From Holophagae bacterium (GTDB taxonomy: Bacteria; Acidobacteriota; Holophagae; Acanthopleuribacterales; Acanthopleuribacteraceae): a DNA stretch of 64,000 nucleotides. The notes below the pieces were generated by a model. The model did not search any database. It worked only from the letters and a program-made list of their open reading frames with translations, and was not told the DNA's origin. The first letter of the stretch is position 1, and each line of letters opens with the position of its first letter. The stretch lies in assembly GCA_030429565.1 (NCBI GenBank), contig JAUIFE010000002.1, positions 248,001 through 312,000 on the forward strand, written 5' to 3'. The position numbers were made by a program, and so were the translations under genes. Positions 50,939 through 60,592 of the stretch are shown in pieces.

Positions 50939-52474
50939 TTGGGCGTTTCACGTGATACGAAGGATTCGGGCAAAATTTGCCTGGTGGTGCCGCCTTCGGT
51001 TTTTTTGCTCGACGAACGGGTGTTTGTGAATCTCGGTATTTTGAAAGTGGCGGCGGTGTTGGAACAAGCGGGTGTACCGCTCGATGTGCTCGACCTCTCC
51101 GGCATCGAAAACTTCGAGTCGGTGCTCGACGATTACTGTAGCCAACATCCTGAAACGCAAATGTTTGGTTTGACTTCGACCACCCCGCAAATGCCGCAAA
51201 CGGCGCGCATCGGTCGACGCTTGCGGACCCTACGTCCCGAGGCTCGCCTCATTTTAGGTGGACCCCATGTGACCCTGATTCACACGGCCTACAAAAAAGA
51301 AGTGAAACGCGGTGTGCCCGACCGCGCCACGCGCGCTTTTGAGCAATTGGAAGCAATGTTTGATGTCCTGGTGTGTGGCGACGGCGAAGACGCGGTGTTC
51401 GAAGCCCTGCGCGCCGATGCGCCCAAGGTCGTCGACGCCAATCAAAAAAGCTCACCGCTGTTCATGAGTAATCAGCGCTATGAGCAACAACCCTTCCCCG
51501 CGCGCCACTTGGTCGATTTGAAAAGCTACCACTACCGCATCGATGGTTTTCCCGCCACCAGCCTTATCGCCCAGTTGGGTTGTCCGTTTGCCTGCGGTTT
51601 TTGCGGCGGTCGCGAGGCGCCCTTCCTGCGGCGCATACGCAACCGATCTGTTGCCAATATTGTCGGCGAAGTGGCCGAGATTCATCAAGCCTACGGCTAC
51701 ACGGGTTTCATGTTTTACGACGACGAACTGAACGTCAACCCCGACATGGTCGACCTGATGAATGCGCTCACCGATTTGCAGATGGATTTGGGGACCGAGT
51801 TTCGCTTTCGCGGTTTTGTAAAGTCGGAATTGTTTACCCGTGAACAAGCCGAATCGATGTACCGGGCCGGCTTCCGCTGGCTGCTGTCGGGTTTTGAATC
51901 CGGCGCACCGCGGATTTTGCAGAACATGAACAAAAAAGCCACGCGCGACGACAACTCACGCTGTCTGGCGACGGCCAAACGCGCCGGCATTAAGGTTAAG
52001 GCGCTGATGTCCCTGGGTCATCCCGGCGAATCAGAAACGACCGCGCGCCAAACCGAACAATGGCTGCTGGAAGCGGCACCCGACGACTTTGACGTCACCA
52101 TTATCACCACCTTTCCCGGCACACCCTATTACGACCACGCCGTCGCTACCGGTGAACCCGGCATCTACTGCTATACCTACCGCAAAACCGGTGATCGCCT
52201 GTTCCAAATCGAACTCGATTACAACCAAACCGCCGATTACTACAAGGGCGATCCCGACGGCGGTTATCGCGCTTTTGTTTATACCGATTACCTGCAACCC
52301 GACCAGTTGGTGACGATTCGCGGCGACATCGAACGGCGCGTTCGAGCCGCGCTTGACATTCCCTTTAACCCAGGCCAAGCCGCCATGCGTTACGAACACT
52401 CGATGGGCCAGATCGGTGCGGGCTTGCCGGCGTTTATTTACCGTCGTGGCGGGGTGCGTAGCGAAGTTTCCTAA
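50939..52474 (+). CDS. B12-binding-domain radical SAM protein
   Basis: 511 aa from TTG at 50939, with AAGGGG upstream; the frame is open from GTG at 50870, but the extra residues look non-coding. N-terminal cobalamin-binding-type domain (LARLILGGPHVTL-like: RLILGGPHV), radical SAM cluster C215-x3-C219-x2-C222 (GCPFACGFCGGR), then the barrel (GYTGFMFYDDELNV, LLSGFESGAP, MSLGHPGESE). Such enzymes do methylations or ring rearrangements; the substrate is not evident and no pathway partner is adjacent. Confidence 0.88.
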   Translation: MGVSRDTKDSGKICLVVPPSVFLLDERVFVNLGILKVAAVLEQAGVPLDVLDLSGIENFESVLDDYCSQHPETQMFGLTSTTPQMPQTARIGRRLRTLRPEARLILGGPHVTLIHTAYKKEVKRGVPDRATRAFEQLEAMFDVLVCGDGEDAVFEALRADAPKVVDANQKSSPLFMSNQRYEQQPFPARHLVDLKSYHYRIDGFPATSLIAQLGCPFACGFCGGREAPFLRRIRNRSVANIVGEVAEIHQAYGYTGFMFYDDELNVNPDMVDLMNALTDLQMDLGTEFRFRGFVKSELFTREQAESMYRAGFRWLLSGFESGAPRILQNMNKKATRDDNSRCLATAKRAGIKVKALMSLGHPGESETTARQTEQWLLEAAPDDFDVTIITTFPGTPYYDHAVATGEPGIYCYTYRKTGDRLFQIELDYNQTADYYKGDPDGGYRAFVYTDYLQPDQLVTIRGDIERRVRAALDIPFNPGQAAMRYEHSMGQIGAGLPAFIYRRGGVRSEVS

Positions 52475-52669
52475 GGGTCGAAATCCCTCCGATTTCGGTG
52501 GTTTTTTAGCATTTTTGGCGGTGTTTACCGGGCGCATCACAGGCGGCTGTTTGGCGACCTTTTGGCGAACTTTTTCACGGAATCGGTTTATGTATTTTCC
52601 ACTGGTTCGGTAATTGTTAATATTTAGTGATCGACCCCTTGCGACAACCAGACCGAGCAGGAGTTCTAT

Positions 52670-53002
52670 GTGTTAGAAGTAAAATCCGAGCCACGGTACG
52701 TCCTGGTGAAAGTGACCACTGAAAAATTAGACGCCAAGGTCGCCGCGACCTTCAAAGACGAGTTCCACAAGGTATTGGATCAGTACGACGCCTTTGTGGT
52801 CCTCGATTTGACCGACGTCTCATTCATTGATTCCAGCGGCCTGGCGGCGGTCGTGTATTGCTTCAAAATGACCGGTATTAAAGACGAACTGGCGATTTGT
52901 GCGTCCAATGAACGGGTACTGCATCTGTTCAAACTGACGCGCTTACACGACATGATCAACATTTATCCATCGGTTGATGAAGCCCTCGCCGCCCTTCAGT
53001 AA
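52670..53002 (+). CDS. STAS-domain protein (anti-sigma factor antagonist type)
   Basis: 110 aa from GTG at 52670 with AGGAG upstream. STAS fold with the phosphorylatable Ser in FIDSSGLAAVVY and the sequence VLDLTDVSF before it. Antagonists of this type release sigma factors or feed partner-switch pathways. No kinase or sigma factor lies beside it. Confidence 0.9.
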   Translation: MLEVKSEPRYVLVKVTTEKLDAKVAATFKDEFHKVLDQYDAFVVLDLTDVSFIDSSGLAAVVYCFKMTGIKDELAICASNERVLHLFKLTRLHDMINIYPSVDEALAALQ

Positions 53003-53197
53003 GCGCCGCCCAGCGTGCCACAGACAGGTTTCCCCATCAAACCCAAAGTGTGCGATTCGGGTGGCTTTCATCCGGTGTTGGCGCGAAACGTGTTGGTAGG
53101 AGCGATGGTGAACTGCTAAGGTTCATCACGTTTATTTTCAGCTCGTTGCAGTTCAACCGTTGGTGTGAAGCCATCGCCGTGAATGGCACCCATAAAG

Positions 53198-53232
53198 AAA
53201 AAAGCCGTAACCCGAGGGTCACGGCTTTTTTT
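53198..53232. terminator. Bidirectional intrinsic terminator
   Basis: Stem AAAAAGCCGT / ACGGCTTTTT with further inner pairing, flanked by an A run on one side and a T run on the other. It lies between the convergent STAS gene and the AtuA-like gene and could serve both. Confidence 0.85.
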
Positions 53233-53253
53233 AACGCTTCTGGTGGGCGTGGC

Positions 53254-53586
53254 TTAGCGTTGGAAATCGGCGGGTACCTCGATTTCCATTTCAAGCATCG
53301 CCATGCCGTGTGTTTTGCCTTGAGCGTCGGTTTTAATCGACTCCGTCCCGCCGCCGCCGAGGCTGTCGCCGAGAATGAAGTTCAGCGCCTTGAGGTTGGG
53401 AATTTCATAACGTTTGACCGAACCCAAACAGATCTTGGCGAAGTGCGCTTTGACGCGTTCGACGGTGACCTGCTCGCGTAAAATCTCAAAACCACGATCG
53501 CTGTAAGCAATCAATCCAACGTTGGAACCGTCGCCTTTATCACCGGAACGTGCGTGGGCGATTTCAGCTAATTTGACGCGTTTCAT
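53254..53586 (-). CDS. AtuA-like ferredoxin-fold protein
   Basis: 110 aa from the ATG at 53586 with GGAGGTG upstream. Matches the small domain that accompanies AtuA (LAEIAHARSGDKGDGSNVGL). In many genomes it is fused to AtuA; here it is a separate gene 2 bases after the AtuA stop. Its exact biochemical role is not established. Confidence 0.85.
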   Translation of the reverse strand: MKRVKLAEIAHARSGDKGDGSNVGLIAYSDRGFEILREQVTVERVKAHFAKICLGSVKRYEIPNLKALNFILGDSLGGGGTESIKTDAQGKTHGMAMLEMEIEVPADFQR

Positions 53587-53588
53587 GG

Positions 53589-54944
53589 TTACACCTCCGA
53601 AACGTCGACGTGGACGTCGATCAGTTCTTTGCGCAGCAAAGCGGGCCAATACGCCACAATTTCTTGGGCTTTGGGACGGCCGCCGGCGAAACCGGTGACA
53701 CCCGGAGGACCACTGGTCACGAGCGGGGCAATTTCCTTGCCGAAACGGTCTACTTTTTTGCGGTCTTGGTCTTTAACGCCAACGCGCATAACGACTTCGG
53801 GCGGGTCTTCTTGGTGACGAATACCGTCGTGGCAAACGCCGACGCCCAAAAATTCGGTCATTTTATCGGCGTAGCTGTAACCGGCCGCTTCCAGGCGGGC
53901 CCACAAAATGTCGGCACACTTGCGCGCTTTGGCGTAAGCGTCGGGACCGGAAACGGTGAGTTGACCGGTGGCCTTGAACCCGTTGAGGTAGGAGATTGAG
54001 ACTTTGTAAAAATCGGTTTTGGGTTTGCCTTTTACGCCTTTGACGGCGACGCGGTTGTTGCCCAGGTCTTCGAGCTGAATGCTGGTGAAATCGACGACGC
54101 AGTCGGGCGTGATGTAATCGTTGGGATCACCCATCTCGTACAACAACTGCTCTGAAACCGTGTCGATGGTCACCAAGCCGCCTTGGCTATCGTGTTTGGT
54201 AATCACGACTTCGCCCTTGTCGTTGACTTCGACGATGGGATAGCCGATGTCGGCCATGTTGGGGACTTCTTGCCAGTTGGTGAAGTTACCACCGGTGCAC
54301 TGCGCGCCGCATTCGAGAATGTGGCCGGCGACGGTGCCCAGCGCCAGCTTGTCCCAATCGGCCCAATCCCAACCGAACTCGTGAATCATGGGACCAAGCA
54401 CCAGACCAGGGTCGGTGCCGCGGCCGGTGACCACGATTTGCGCGCCTTGGTCCAAGGCTTCGACGATGCCGTTGGTGGGTGCGTATACGTTGGCTGAAAG
54501 AATGTCGCGTTTTTGGTCGAACAGACCCTCACCGGTGTCCATGTTGGCGAATTTCTCGCCTTGGGCGTTGAAGGGTTCCAAGCGGTCGAGAATGTCGTCT
54601 CCGGTAACAATGGCAATCTTGACGCCTTTGAGACCGTGTTTGGCGGCGACGTCCATCAGCGCTTTTTGACAGGCTTCGGGGTTGACCCCGCCCGCGTTGG
54701 CGATGACTTTCACGTTGCGTTCCACCAACTCAGGCAGCACTTTGTCGATGAACGCTACGAAATCGTGGGCGTAACCGCGATCCGGGTTCTTCAACTTTTG
54801 ACGCTGCATGATCGACATGGTGACTTCGGCAAGGTAGTCCATGGTGATGTAATCGATGGGACCACCGCGTAACAAACGGACAGGCGCATCAATGCTATCC
54901 CCCCAAAACCCCTGTCCGTTTCCGATGCGAATGGATTTGCTCAT
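53589..54944 (-). CDS. AtuA-family (DUF1446) protein
   Basis: 451 aa, ATG at 54944 with GAGGAAG upstream. Family features include RIGNGQGFWGDS at the start, GGPIDYITMDYLAE, KVIANAGGVNPEAC, and VTGRGTDPGLVLGPM. AtuA proteins act in acyclic terpene or branched acyl-CoA use, but the reaction is not proven. The nearby 3-hydroxyacyl-CoA dehydrogenase fits an acyl-CoA pathway. Translationally linked to the AtuA-like gene. Confidence 0.88.
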   Translation of the reverse strand: MSKSIRIGNGQGFWGDSIDAPVRLLRGGPIDYITMDYLAEVTMSIMQRQKLKNPDRGYAHDFVAFIDKVLPELVERNVKVIANAGGVNPEACQKALMDVAAKHGLKGVKIAIVTGDDILDRLEPFNAQGEKFANMDTGEGLFDQKRDILSANVYAPTNGIVEALDQGAQIVVTGRGTDPGLVLGPMIHEFGWDWADWDKLALGTVAGHILECGAQCTGGNFTNWQEVPNMADIGYPIVEVNDKGEVVITKHDSQGGLVTIDTVSEQLLYEMGDPNDYITPDCVVDFTSIQLEDLGNNRVAVKGVKGKPKTDFYKVSISYLNGFKATGQLTVSGPDAYAKARKCADILWARLEAAGYSYADKMTEFLGVGVCHDGIRHQEDPPEVVMRVGVKDQDRKKVDRFGKEIAPLVTSGPPGVTGFAGGRPKAQEIVAYWPALLRKELIDVHVDVSEV

Positions 54945-55051
54945 GCTTCCTCACTTCCCTTTGGAATTAATGGGCAGGACGGCCCGATTAGACCCCGTGA
55001 CAATCATCGAAGGACCCCGCGCGGCGGCGCCGGCCGGGTTCGGACGCGGGG

Positions 55052-55801
55052 TTAGCGCGGTTTGCGCTTCTTGTGCTTGCGTTCCTCAAAACACTGAGAA
55101 CACAGTGGCGTGGCCAGCGAACTGGGAATGAAATTAACGGTTTCGTTTTTGCCGCAGGCGGCGCATTCAATTTGGAACATCACCCGCGTATTGGTTTTCT
55201 TCTCGGGTGGTTTTTTGCGTTGCGGCCGGTTGCCGAAGCAGTCCGGGCAAAAAAACGGTTCCTTGGCGCGCGGTGCAAACTTGACCTGCACTTTTTTCTC
55301 GCAGGTATCGCAGGGCACCATATACAGCGGCTCATCTTTGTTGCCTAAGACCTCAACGCCGCGTTTCAGCGGACCGGTATGGCGCTGGGGTTCCTGGCGG
55401 TGGCAACGATCGCACAAAAAGGGGCGACCGGCCTTGGGTAGGAACGGGGTTTCTTGGTCGCGGCCGCACTTGTCGCAGTGGGTCACGTAATCATAGCGTG
55501 CGCCTTTTTTGACTTTCCGCGTCGACGGTTTGCCGTGTTTGAGAATCTTGGCGCAGACCACGCAGAGGACCTCTTGATCCATTTTGGGAATCTGTTTGAC
55601 GGCGACGGTGTCGTCGCACTCGGCACAGGGCACGCGAAAATTACCGACGACCCCGGCGTCGCGTTGGTTGCGCTTGATAATACGCGCCTGGGGCCGCGCC
55701 GCGCCTGCCGCACCGGCTTTGGCGTTGTCTGGTTCCGCTTTGGCCGGCTTGGCCGCATCCGCTTGGTTCCCTTCGAGAGGTTCCTCAAATACACTGCTCA
55801 T
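55052..55801 (-). CDS. Protein of four CxxC-x17-CxxC zinc-ribbon modules
   Basis: 249 aa. Four modules follow each other with exactly 17 residues between the CxxC pairs: CAEC/CVVC, CDKC/CDRC, CDTC/CPDC and CAAC/CSQC. Each has a hydrophobic-basic core ending PFLC, PFFC, TPLC or similar. Linkers and the C-terminus are strongly basic (KHKKRKPR), and the N-terminus is Ala/Pro-rich. This suggests a zinc-bound, possibly nucleic-acid-binding, cytosolic protein. Single-module proteins of this kind are known as uncharacterised; function unknown. The start has a weak ribosome site. It ends 107 bases before the AtuA gene. Confidence 0.8.
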   Translation of the reverse strand: MSSVFEEPLEGNQADAAKPAKAEPDNAKAGAAGAARPQARIIKRNQRDAGVVGNFRVPCAECDDTVAVKQIPKMDQEVLCVVCAKILKHGKPSTRKVKKGARYDYVTHCDKCGRDQETPFLPKAGRPFLCDRCHRQEPQRHTGPLKRGVEVLGNKDEPLYMVPCDTCEKKVQVKFAPRAKEPFFCPDCFGNRPQRKKPPEKKTNTRVMFQIECAACGKNETVNFIPSSLATPLCSQCFEERKHKKRKPR

Positions 55802-55945
55802 AGTGGTTCTAATCCCGTTGAAAAATCGAAATGCGGGTCGTACCCGCGCTCCGTTTCCCTATTCTACCCGAAGCGCGCGCTTCCCACGCTGCATCCACCG
55901 TTTTCTTGGCCAGAAAGCAGCCGGGTCGGCGCGCTTCGGCGCGGG

Positions 55946-56800
55946 TTACTTGTTGTAGTCGTAAAAACCTTTGCCGCTTTTGCGGCCGAGGTAACCGGCA
56001 TCGACCATTTTGACGAGCAAGGGGCAAGGTCGGTATTTGTCGTCGCCCAATCCTTCATGCAGCACACGCATGATGAACAAGCAGGTGTCCAAACCGATGA
56101 AGTCGGCCAGCGTCAAGGGGCCCATCGGGTGGTTCATGCCCAGTTTCATGATTTCGTCGATGGCTTCCGCCGTAGCCACGCCTTCGAACAACGCAAACAC
56201 CGCTTCGTTGATCATCGGCAATAAAATGCGGTTGGAGATGAAACCAGGGAAATCGTTACATTCAACCGGCACCTTGTTGAGTGCTTCGGTCATGGCTTTG
56301 ATTTCGGCGTAGGTTTCGTCGCTGGTGGCGATGCCGCGAATGATTTCCACCAATTTCATGACCGGCACCGGGTTCATGAAGTGCATGCCGATAAAACGGT
56401 CGGGGCGTGAGGTGACGGCGGCCAGTTTGGTGATCGAAATCGACGAGGTGTTGGAGGCGATGATCGCACCCGGCTTCAGCATGGCGTCGAGTTTTTTAAA
56501 TAAGTCGGTTTTGGCTTCGAGTTTTTCGATGATTGCTTCAATGACCAGGTCGCAATCAGCCAGTGCCTGCAGGTCGGTCGTCGCTTCGACGCGACCCAAG
56601 ACCGCGTTTTTTTCGTCTTCACTCATGCGGCCTTTATCGACGCCGCGTTGCAGGTTCTTGGCGATCGTGTTTTTGCCTTTTTCAACAAACTCGGCGGACA
56701 GGTCTTGCAGCACAACGGAAAAACCGCTTTGGGCAAATACGTGTGCAATACCGTTGCCCATGGTGCCGGCGCCGATGACACCGATTTTTTTGTTTTCCAT
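55946..56800 (-). CDS. 3-hydroxyacyl-CoA (3-hydroxybutyryl-CoA) dehydrogenase
   Basis: 284 aa, ATG at 56800 with GAGGAGA upstream. NAD-binding [14 protein letters not shown] at residues 10-23, catalytic-region [18 protein letters not shown], and C-terminal [16 protein letters not shown]. Size and sequence fit the short-chain Hbd/PaaH class. Oxidises 3-hydroxyacyl-CoA in beta-oxidation or reduces acetoacetyl-CoA in butyrate-type pathways. Confidence 0.94.
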   Translation of the reverse strand: MENKKIGVIGAGTMGNGIAHVFAQSGFSVVLQDLSAEFVEKGKNTIAKNLQRGVDKGRMSEDEKNAVLGRVEATTDLQALADCDLVIEAIIEKLEAKTDLFKKLDAMLKPGAIIASNTSSISITKLAAVTSRPDRFIGMHFMNPVPVMKLVEIIRGIATSDETYAEIKAMTEALNKVPVECNDFPGFISNRILLPMINEAVFALFEGVATAEAIDEIMKLGMNHPMGPLTLADFIGLDTCLFIMRVLHEGLGDDKYRPCPLLVKMVDAGYLGRKSGKGFYDYNK

Positions 56801-56901
56801 GGATATCTCCTCTCTGTTGGAACGCGTCTAGCGTGTTGGGATGCCGGCGACCGCGGCGCGGACAGAGAACCGCCGCCGAGCGGCGACGGTTCGCGCGGTG
56901 G

Positions 56902-57333
56902 TTAACTGTGGAAAATGTGCTCGCAGAACTGACATTGTTGTCTCAGTTTGCCGTTTTCTTGACGGGCCACGCGGAACAAGCTGGTCAGGTAGGTTTCCTT
57001 GACGGTCACACATTTCGGGTTGCGGCAGGTAATAATACCCTCGATTACCTCGGGAAGGGTGGGATTGATTTTTTCTTCGACCTTGGCGTCGCGGATGACG
57101 GAAATGGTCAGGTCCGGTGCCAAAAGTGCGACTTTCAATAGCCACTCGTGGTTAACGTCGACATTTTCAATTTTGATGATGTCTTTCATGCCCATGCGCG
57201 GCGAGTCGATGTACGAAGCGTAATCGATTTTGGTACGCAAGATTTCCGTTGGAAACAGTTTTAGAATTTCAATGCCTTTGCCGGCGGTGATGTGATCGAT
57301 GACGATCCCGTTGTTGATCCGTTCAATGCGCAT
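56902..57333 (-). CDS. pyrI: Aspartate carbamoyltransferase regulatory subunit
   Basis: 143 aa from the ATG at 57333, chosen because MRIERINNGIVIDHI aligns with the known N-terminus; an ATG at 57351 sharing a base with the pyrB stop is the other option. Allosteric N-terminal domain (GIVIDHI, DIIKIENV), zinc site CRNPKC and CQFC at the C-terminus. Binds CTP/ATP and regulates PyrB. Confidence 0.94.
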   Translation of the reverse strand: MRIERINNGIVIDHITAGKGIEILKLFPTEILRTKIDYASYIDSPRMGMKDIIKIENVDVNHEWLLKVALLAPDLTISVIRDAKVEEKINPTLPEVIEGIITCRNPKCVTVKETYLTSLFRVARQENGKLRQQCQFCEHIFHS

Positions 57334-57350
57334 AGGTTCCTTCCCCTTCA

Positions 57351-58283
57351 TTACATCAGTCCCAAACATTTTGAAATCAGAGCCATACGCATTTGCATGC
57401 CGTAGTCGGCCTGACGGAAATAACCGGCGTTGGGCAAATCGTCCACATCTTGGGCGATTTCCTCGTTGCGCGGCAGGGGGTGTAAAATCAGAATGTCCTT
57501 TTTGGCTTTTTCCAGCAGTTCGCGGTCAACGCGATAGGAGTTCTTCTTGCGCAGGTACTCTTCTTCGCTGAAGAAACGCTCTTTTTGGATGCGGGTCACG
57601 TAGAGGACGTCCAGGTTCGCCAGTTGGCCGTTCATATCTTCGCTTTCGGTGAACACCGCGCCTTTGGCTTGCAGGCTGTTGCGCACGTAGTCGGGGATGT
57701 TGAGGCCTTCGGGTGAGAAGAAGTGCATTTCTACATCGAAACGGGAGAGCAGGCGCACCAAGGTGTGAATGGTGCGGCCGAACAACAAATCGCCCAAGAA
57801 GCCGATTTTCAGGCCGTCGAGCGAGCCGCGTTCCTTGACCAAGGTGTAGATGTCGCCGAGCGTTTGCGAGGGGTGCAGGTGCGCACCGTCGCCGCCGTTA
57901 ATGATCGGGCGATCGCTGTAGCGGGTGGCGGCCAGAGCCGAACCTTCCAGCGGATGACGCATGGCCATGATGTCCGCGTAGAGGGCGACCGTTTTGATCG
58001 TGTCGGCCAGGGTTTCCCCTTTCGCCGATGACGTGGTCGAGGCCTCCGAGAAGCCCAACACGTTGCCGCCCAGTTTGAACATGGCCGCTTCGAAGCTGAG
58101 ACGCGTGCGCGTTGACGGTTCCCAGAACAAGGTCGCCAGAATTTTGCCTTTGGCAATCTGCAAGGCGTTTTCGCCCATCTCTTGAATGCGATCGGCGGTT
58201 TCCACCAAGTGCAGAATTTCAGCCGTGCTGAAGTCTTCGGTGTCGATGATGTGTCGACCCTTAAAATCAAACGATTCGGTCAT
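57351..58283 (-). CDS. pyrB: Aspartate carbamoyltransferase catalytic subunit
   Basis: 310 aa. Carbamoyl-phosphate site EPSTRTRLSFEAAM, substrate site GDGAHLHPSQTLGDIYT, and HPLPRNEEIAQDVD. Second enzyme of pyrimidine synthesis. pyrI follows immediately on the same strand, the E. coli-type pair. ATG at 58283 preceded by GGGGAA. Confidence 0.96.
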   Translation of the reverse strand: MTESFDFKGRHIIDTEDFSTAEILHLVETADRIQEMGENALQIAKGKILATLFWEPSTRTRLSFEAAMFKLGGNVLGFSEASTTSSAKGETLADTIKTVALYADIMAMRHPLEGSALAATRYSDRPIINGGDGAHLHPSQTLGDIYTLVKERGSLDGLKIGFLGDLLFGRTIHTLVRLLSRFDVEMHFFSPEGLNIPDYVRNSLQAKGAVFTESEDMNGQLANLDVLYVTRIQKERFFSEEEYLRKKNSYRVDRELLEKAKKDILILHPLPRNEEIAQDVDDLPNAGYFRQADYGMQMRMALISKCLGLM

Positions 58284-58878
58284 GATTTCCCCAAAAAAGT
58301 ATGCTCAATCCGTCACTGCGGTCCTTTGGCCGAGCGCTCGTCGTCGGTCACCGCTTGGGACCGTTGTTCCACCGAGTTTCGTGGGCGCGGTTTACCGTCG
58401 TTCTGCATCTGTCGCAACCTTTCGCCTTGCGGCGCTAAGGACAGAAACAACGGGAACCGGTTTTCGTGGGTTGCGGCGCCTTCCCTACAGGGCCTTAACC
58501 GATGTGATGGAAACCAAACGAGAAAACTCGAGGACGGGCCGTAGCTGTGGTTAGGGATGACGGCCAAAAACAGCATCGTATCATCATGCGAGAGCCGTCG
58601 CAAGTTGGAAAACAGTTGCAGCACCACTTGGCCCTTTTTAGTGTATGTCTCTGAAAAAAAACATGATGGCTTAAACGTGCTGCAAACAGAGATATGCGCC
58701 ATTATCAAAAAATTATGGGTCCCAACCCTACCGATCCGATAAACTCAGCCAAGGGGTGACCTTTTTGTCGTTCCGGTGCACAATGGCACTTGGCCTGTGC
58801 CGTCCGCTCTGTTCGGACAGGCCCGCCGTGGTCCGCCGTCCTTGTCCGTAAACGACACTCGCGACAGGAGTTTAGGTT
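58284..58878. other. Divergent intergenic region between pyrB and the ABM gene
   Basis: About 600 bases. A 131-codon frame on the minus strand (58313-58708) has no recognisable features and an odd composition, so it is not called. No attenuator hairpin with a T-run was found before pyrB. No promoter can be named with confidence. Confidence 0.45.
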
Positions 58879-59190
58879 ATGCAAGAAAACGGGGTTATGG
58901 AGTGCGTTGTCTACCGCATTCACGAGGAAAAGCGCCGCGAATTTGCGGCGGCTCGCCAACAAGTTCTCGCCGATATCCAGGCCTCACCCGGGTTTGTCTC
59001 CTTCAACACCTTGGTGAGCACCGAGGATAGCGCGCAAATGATTGATTTTGTCTGGTGGGAAGACGCCGACGCCGCTCAAACCGCTTACGAAGCTTGGAAG
59101 CATCGGCCCAGCGCCAAATTGCTCATGCAGGTTGTGGAAACGGTTAGCTACAGCGGTCATTTTCGACCGGGCGGGTTTGAAAAACACTAA
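58879..59190 (+). CDS. ABM-domain (antibiotic biosynthesis monooxygenase-like) protein
   Basis: 103 aa, ATG at 58879 with AGGAG upstream. Dimeric ferredoxin-like fold with the pattern YRIHEEKRREF, FVSFNTLVSTED and DFVWWEDADAAQTAY. Members are small oxygenases or stress enzymes; many have no known substrate. Single gene convergent with the sugar-lactone oxidase gene. Confidence 0.83.
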   Translation: MQENGVMECVVYRIHEEKRREFAAARQQVLADIQASPGFVSFNTLVSTEDSAQMIDFVWWEDADAAQTAYEAWKHRPSAKLLMQVVETVSYSGHFRPGGFEKH

Positions 59191-59239
59191 AAGGGTTCGC
59201 GTCGTTTGCCCTGGGCCGGCGACGCGGCCGTTTCGCCGT

Positions 59240-60592
59240 TTATTGATTGAACAGACGACGCAGATGGGCGTTGAGGAATAATCCTTGTGGATCCAATTCG
59301 CGGCGCAATTCGTTGAACGCCTGCCAGCGTGGGTACCGTTCGGCCAACCGTTTTTCGGTCAAACTATGCCATTTGCCCCAGTGGGGACGCCCTTCGTATT
59401 TCAGGAAGATCGCTTCTATCGCGCGAAAGTACTCCTGCCACGGCATGTTGCGGTACATGTGGACCGCGATATAGGCTGTTTCGCGTTGGTAACCCGGACT
59501 CAGCCAGATATCATCGGGCGCCGCGAACCGACATTCCAACGGGAAATGGACACGGAACTTGCGGTCGGCGGTGACCTGGCGAATCTCTTCAATCACTTGC
59601 GCGAAATGTTCGCGCGGCACGTTGTATTCCATTTCCTGGAAGCGCACCAAACGCGGCGTTGCGTACAAACGGTGGCTCCAGTCGACTCGCTCGTCGGCAC
59701 CGACCAGCGCCGCGCACAGCTTGCTCACCGGTGCACACAAGGCGGGGATCAGGCGACAGCTTTCACTTAACACCCAAAAAGCGTAGTTCTCTAAAACCAC
59801 ATCGTTAAATTTCTTGCCCCAACCGATATTGGTTGGGGCGGCCTCGGTTTCATTCATCTTCTTGAGCTGGACGCGGTCCGAATAGGGGAACCAATAGAAC
59901 TCGAAGTTGCGGTTTTCCGTGAGGTGGCGGGCCAGGTCGCCCATACAGGTGTCGAGGTGTTCGCGTTGTGATTGGTAGTGCAGTTTGTAGGCCGGCACCG
60001 TTTGCAGTCGCACCTTGCTGATAATGCCGAGTGCGCCCAGTGAGACGCGTGCCGCTTGGAACAACTCCGGGTTGCGGAACTGATCGCACTCCCAACTGCG
60101 GCCTTGACCGTCGATCAGGGTTAGGCCGACGACTTGGTTGGCGATCCCGGCGAATTGGGTGCCGGTTCCGTGGGTACCGGTACTTACCGCGCCCGCAATA
60201 CTCTGCACGTTAATGTCACCCAAATTTTCTTGTGCCAATCCGTGCTGGTGCAATATTTCGCCCAGGGCGGCCAATTTGGTGCCCGCCCAGACTTCGGCTG
60301 TACCGTTTCGTTCGTCGATATCGATCAAACCTTGGAATTGGTCCAGGTTCACCAACGTATCTTCGGTTTGGACCAGCGGCGTGAAGCTGTGGCCCGAACC
60401 GACCACGCGCAGCCCGCGCTGCTGTTCTCGGCAATCGGCGATGACGTTCGCCAATTCTGTTTCGTTTTGGATTTCGAGGGTGCGTCGCGGGACGCAACGC
60501 ACATAACCCGACCAGTTGCGCCAGGGTATATTGCTGTGTTCTTTCATCGGTTCGTATCCCGCCGCCGGCGTTTTTCCGTCTAAAAGTAACAT
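59240..60592 (-). CDS. FAD-linked oxidase, D-arabinono-1,4-lactone oxidase type
   Basis: 450 aa from the ATG at 60592 (GAGGTGA upstream); MKEHSN at 60547 is an alternative start. FAD-binding PCMH domain with VVGSGHSFTPL near residue 62, where the His probably links FAD, and GAVSTGTHGTG; C-terminal ALO domain with WHSL and EKRLAERYPRW. Oxidises an aldonolactone or sugar alcohol; the true substrate is not evident. Overlaps the upstream PLP gene by 13 bases. Confidence 0.87.
   Translation of the reverse strand: MLLLDGKTPAAGYEPMKEHSNIPWRNWSGYVRCVPRRTLEIQNETELANVIADCREQQRGLRVVGSGHSFTPLVQTEDTLVNLDQFQGLIDIDERNGTAEVWAGTKLAALGEILHQHGLAQENLGDINVQSIAGAVSTGTHGTGTQFAGIANQVVGLTLIDGQGRSWECDQFRNPELFQAARVSLGALGIISKVRLQTVPAYKLHYQSQREHLDTCMGDLARHLTENRNFEFYWFPYSDRVQLKKMNETEAAPTNIGWGKKFNDVVLENYAFWVLSESCRLIPALCAPVSKLCAALVGADERVDWSHRLYATPRLVRFQEMEYNVPREHFAQVIEEIRQVTADRKFRVHFPLECRFAAPDDIWLSPGYQRETAYIAVHMYRNMPWQEYFRAIEAIFLKYEGRPHWGKWHSLTEKRLAERYPRWQAFNELRRELDPQGLFLNAHLRRLFNQ

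Noticed and set aside
50944..50959. Possible third parS site (CGTTTCACGTGATACG)
   Set aside because: Three mismatches to the consensus and located within the coding start of the radical SAM gene.
52549..52566. Sigma-54-like GG-N10-GC before the STAS gene
   Set aside because: Spacing fits but the -12 box reads TTGGCG rather than TTGCA, with several other mismatches.
58313..58708. 131-codon minus-strand frame before pyrB
   Set aside because: No motifs, unusual residue mix and no good start; more likely the pyrB upstream region.
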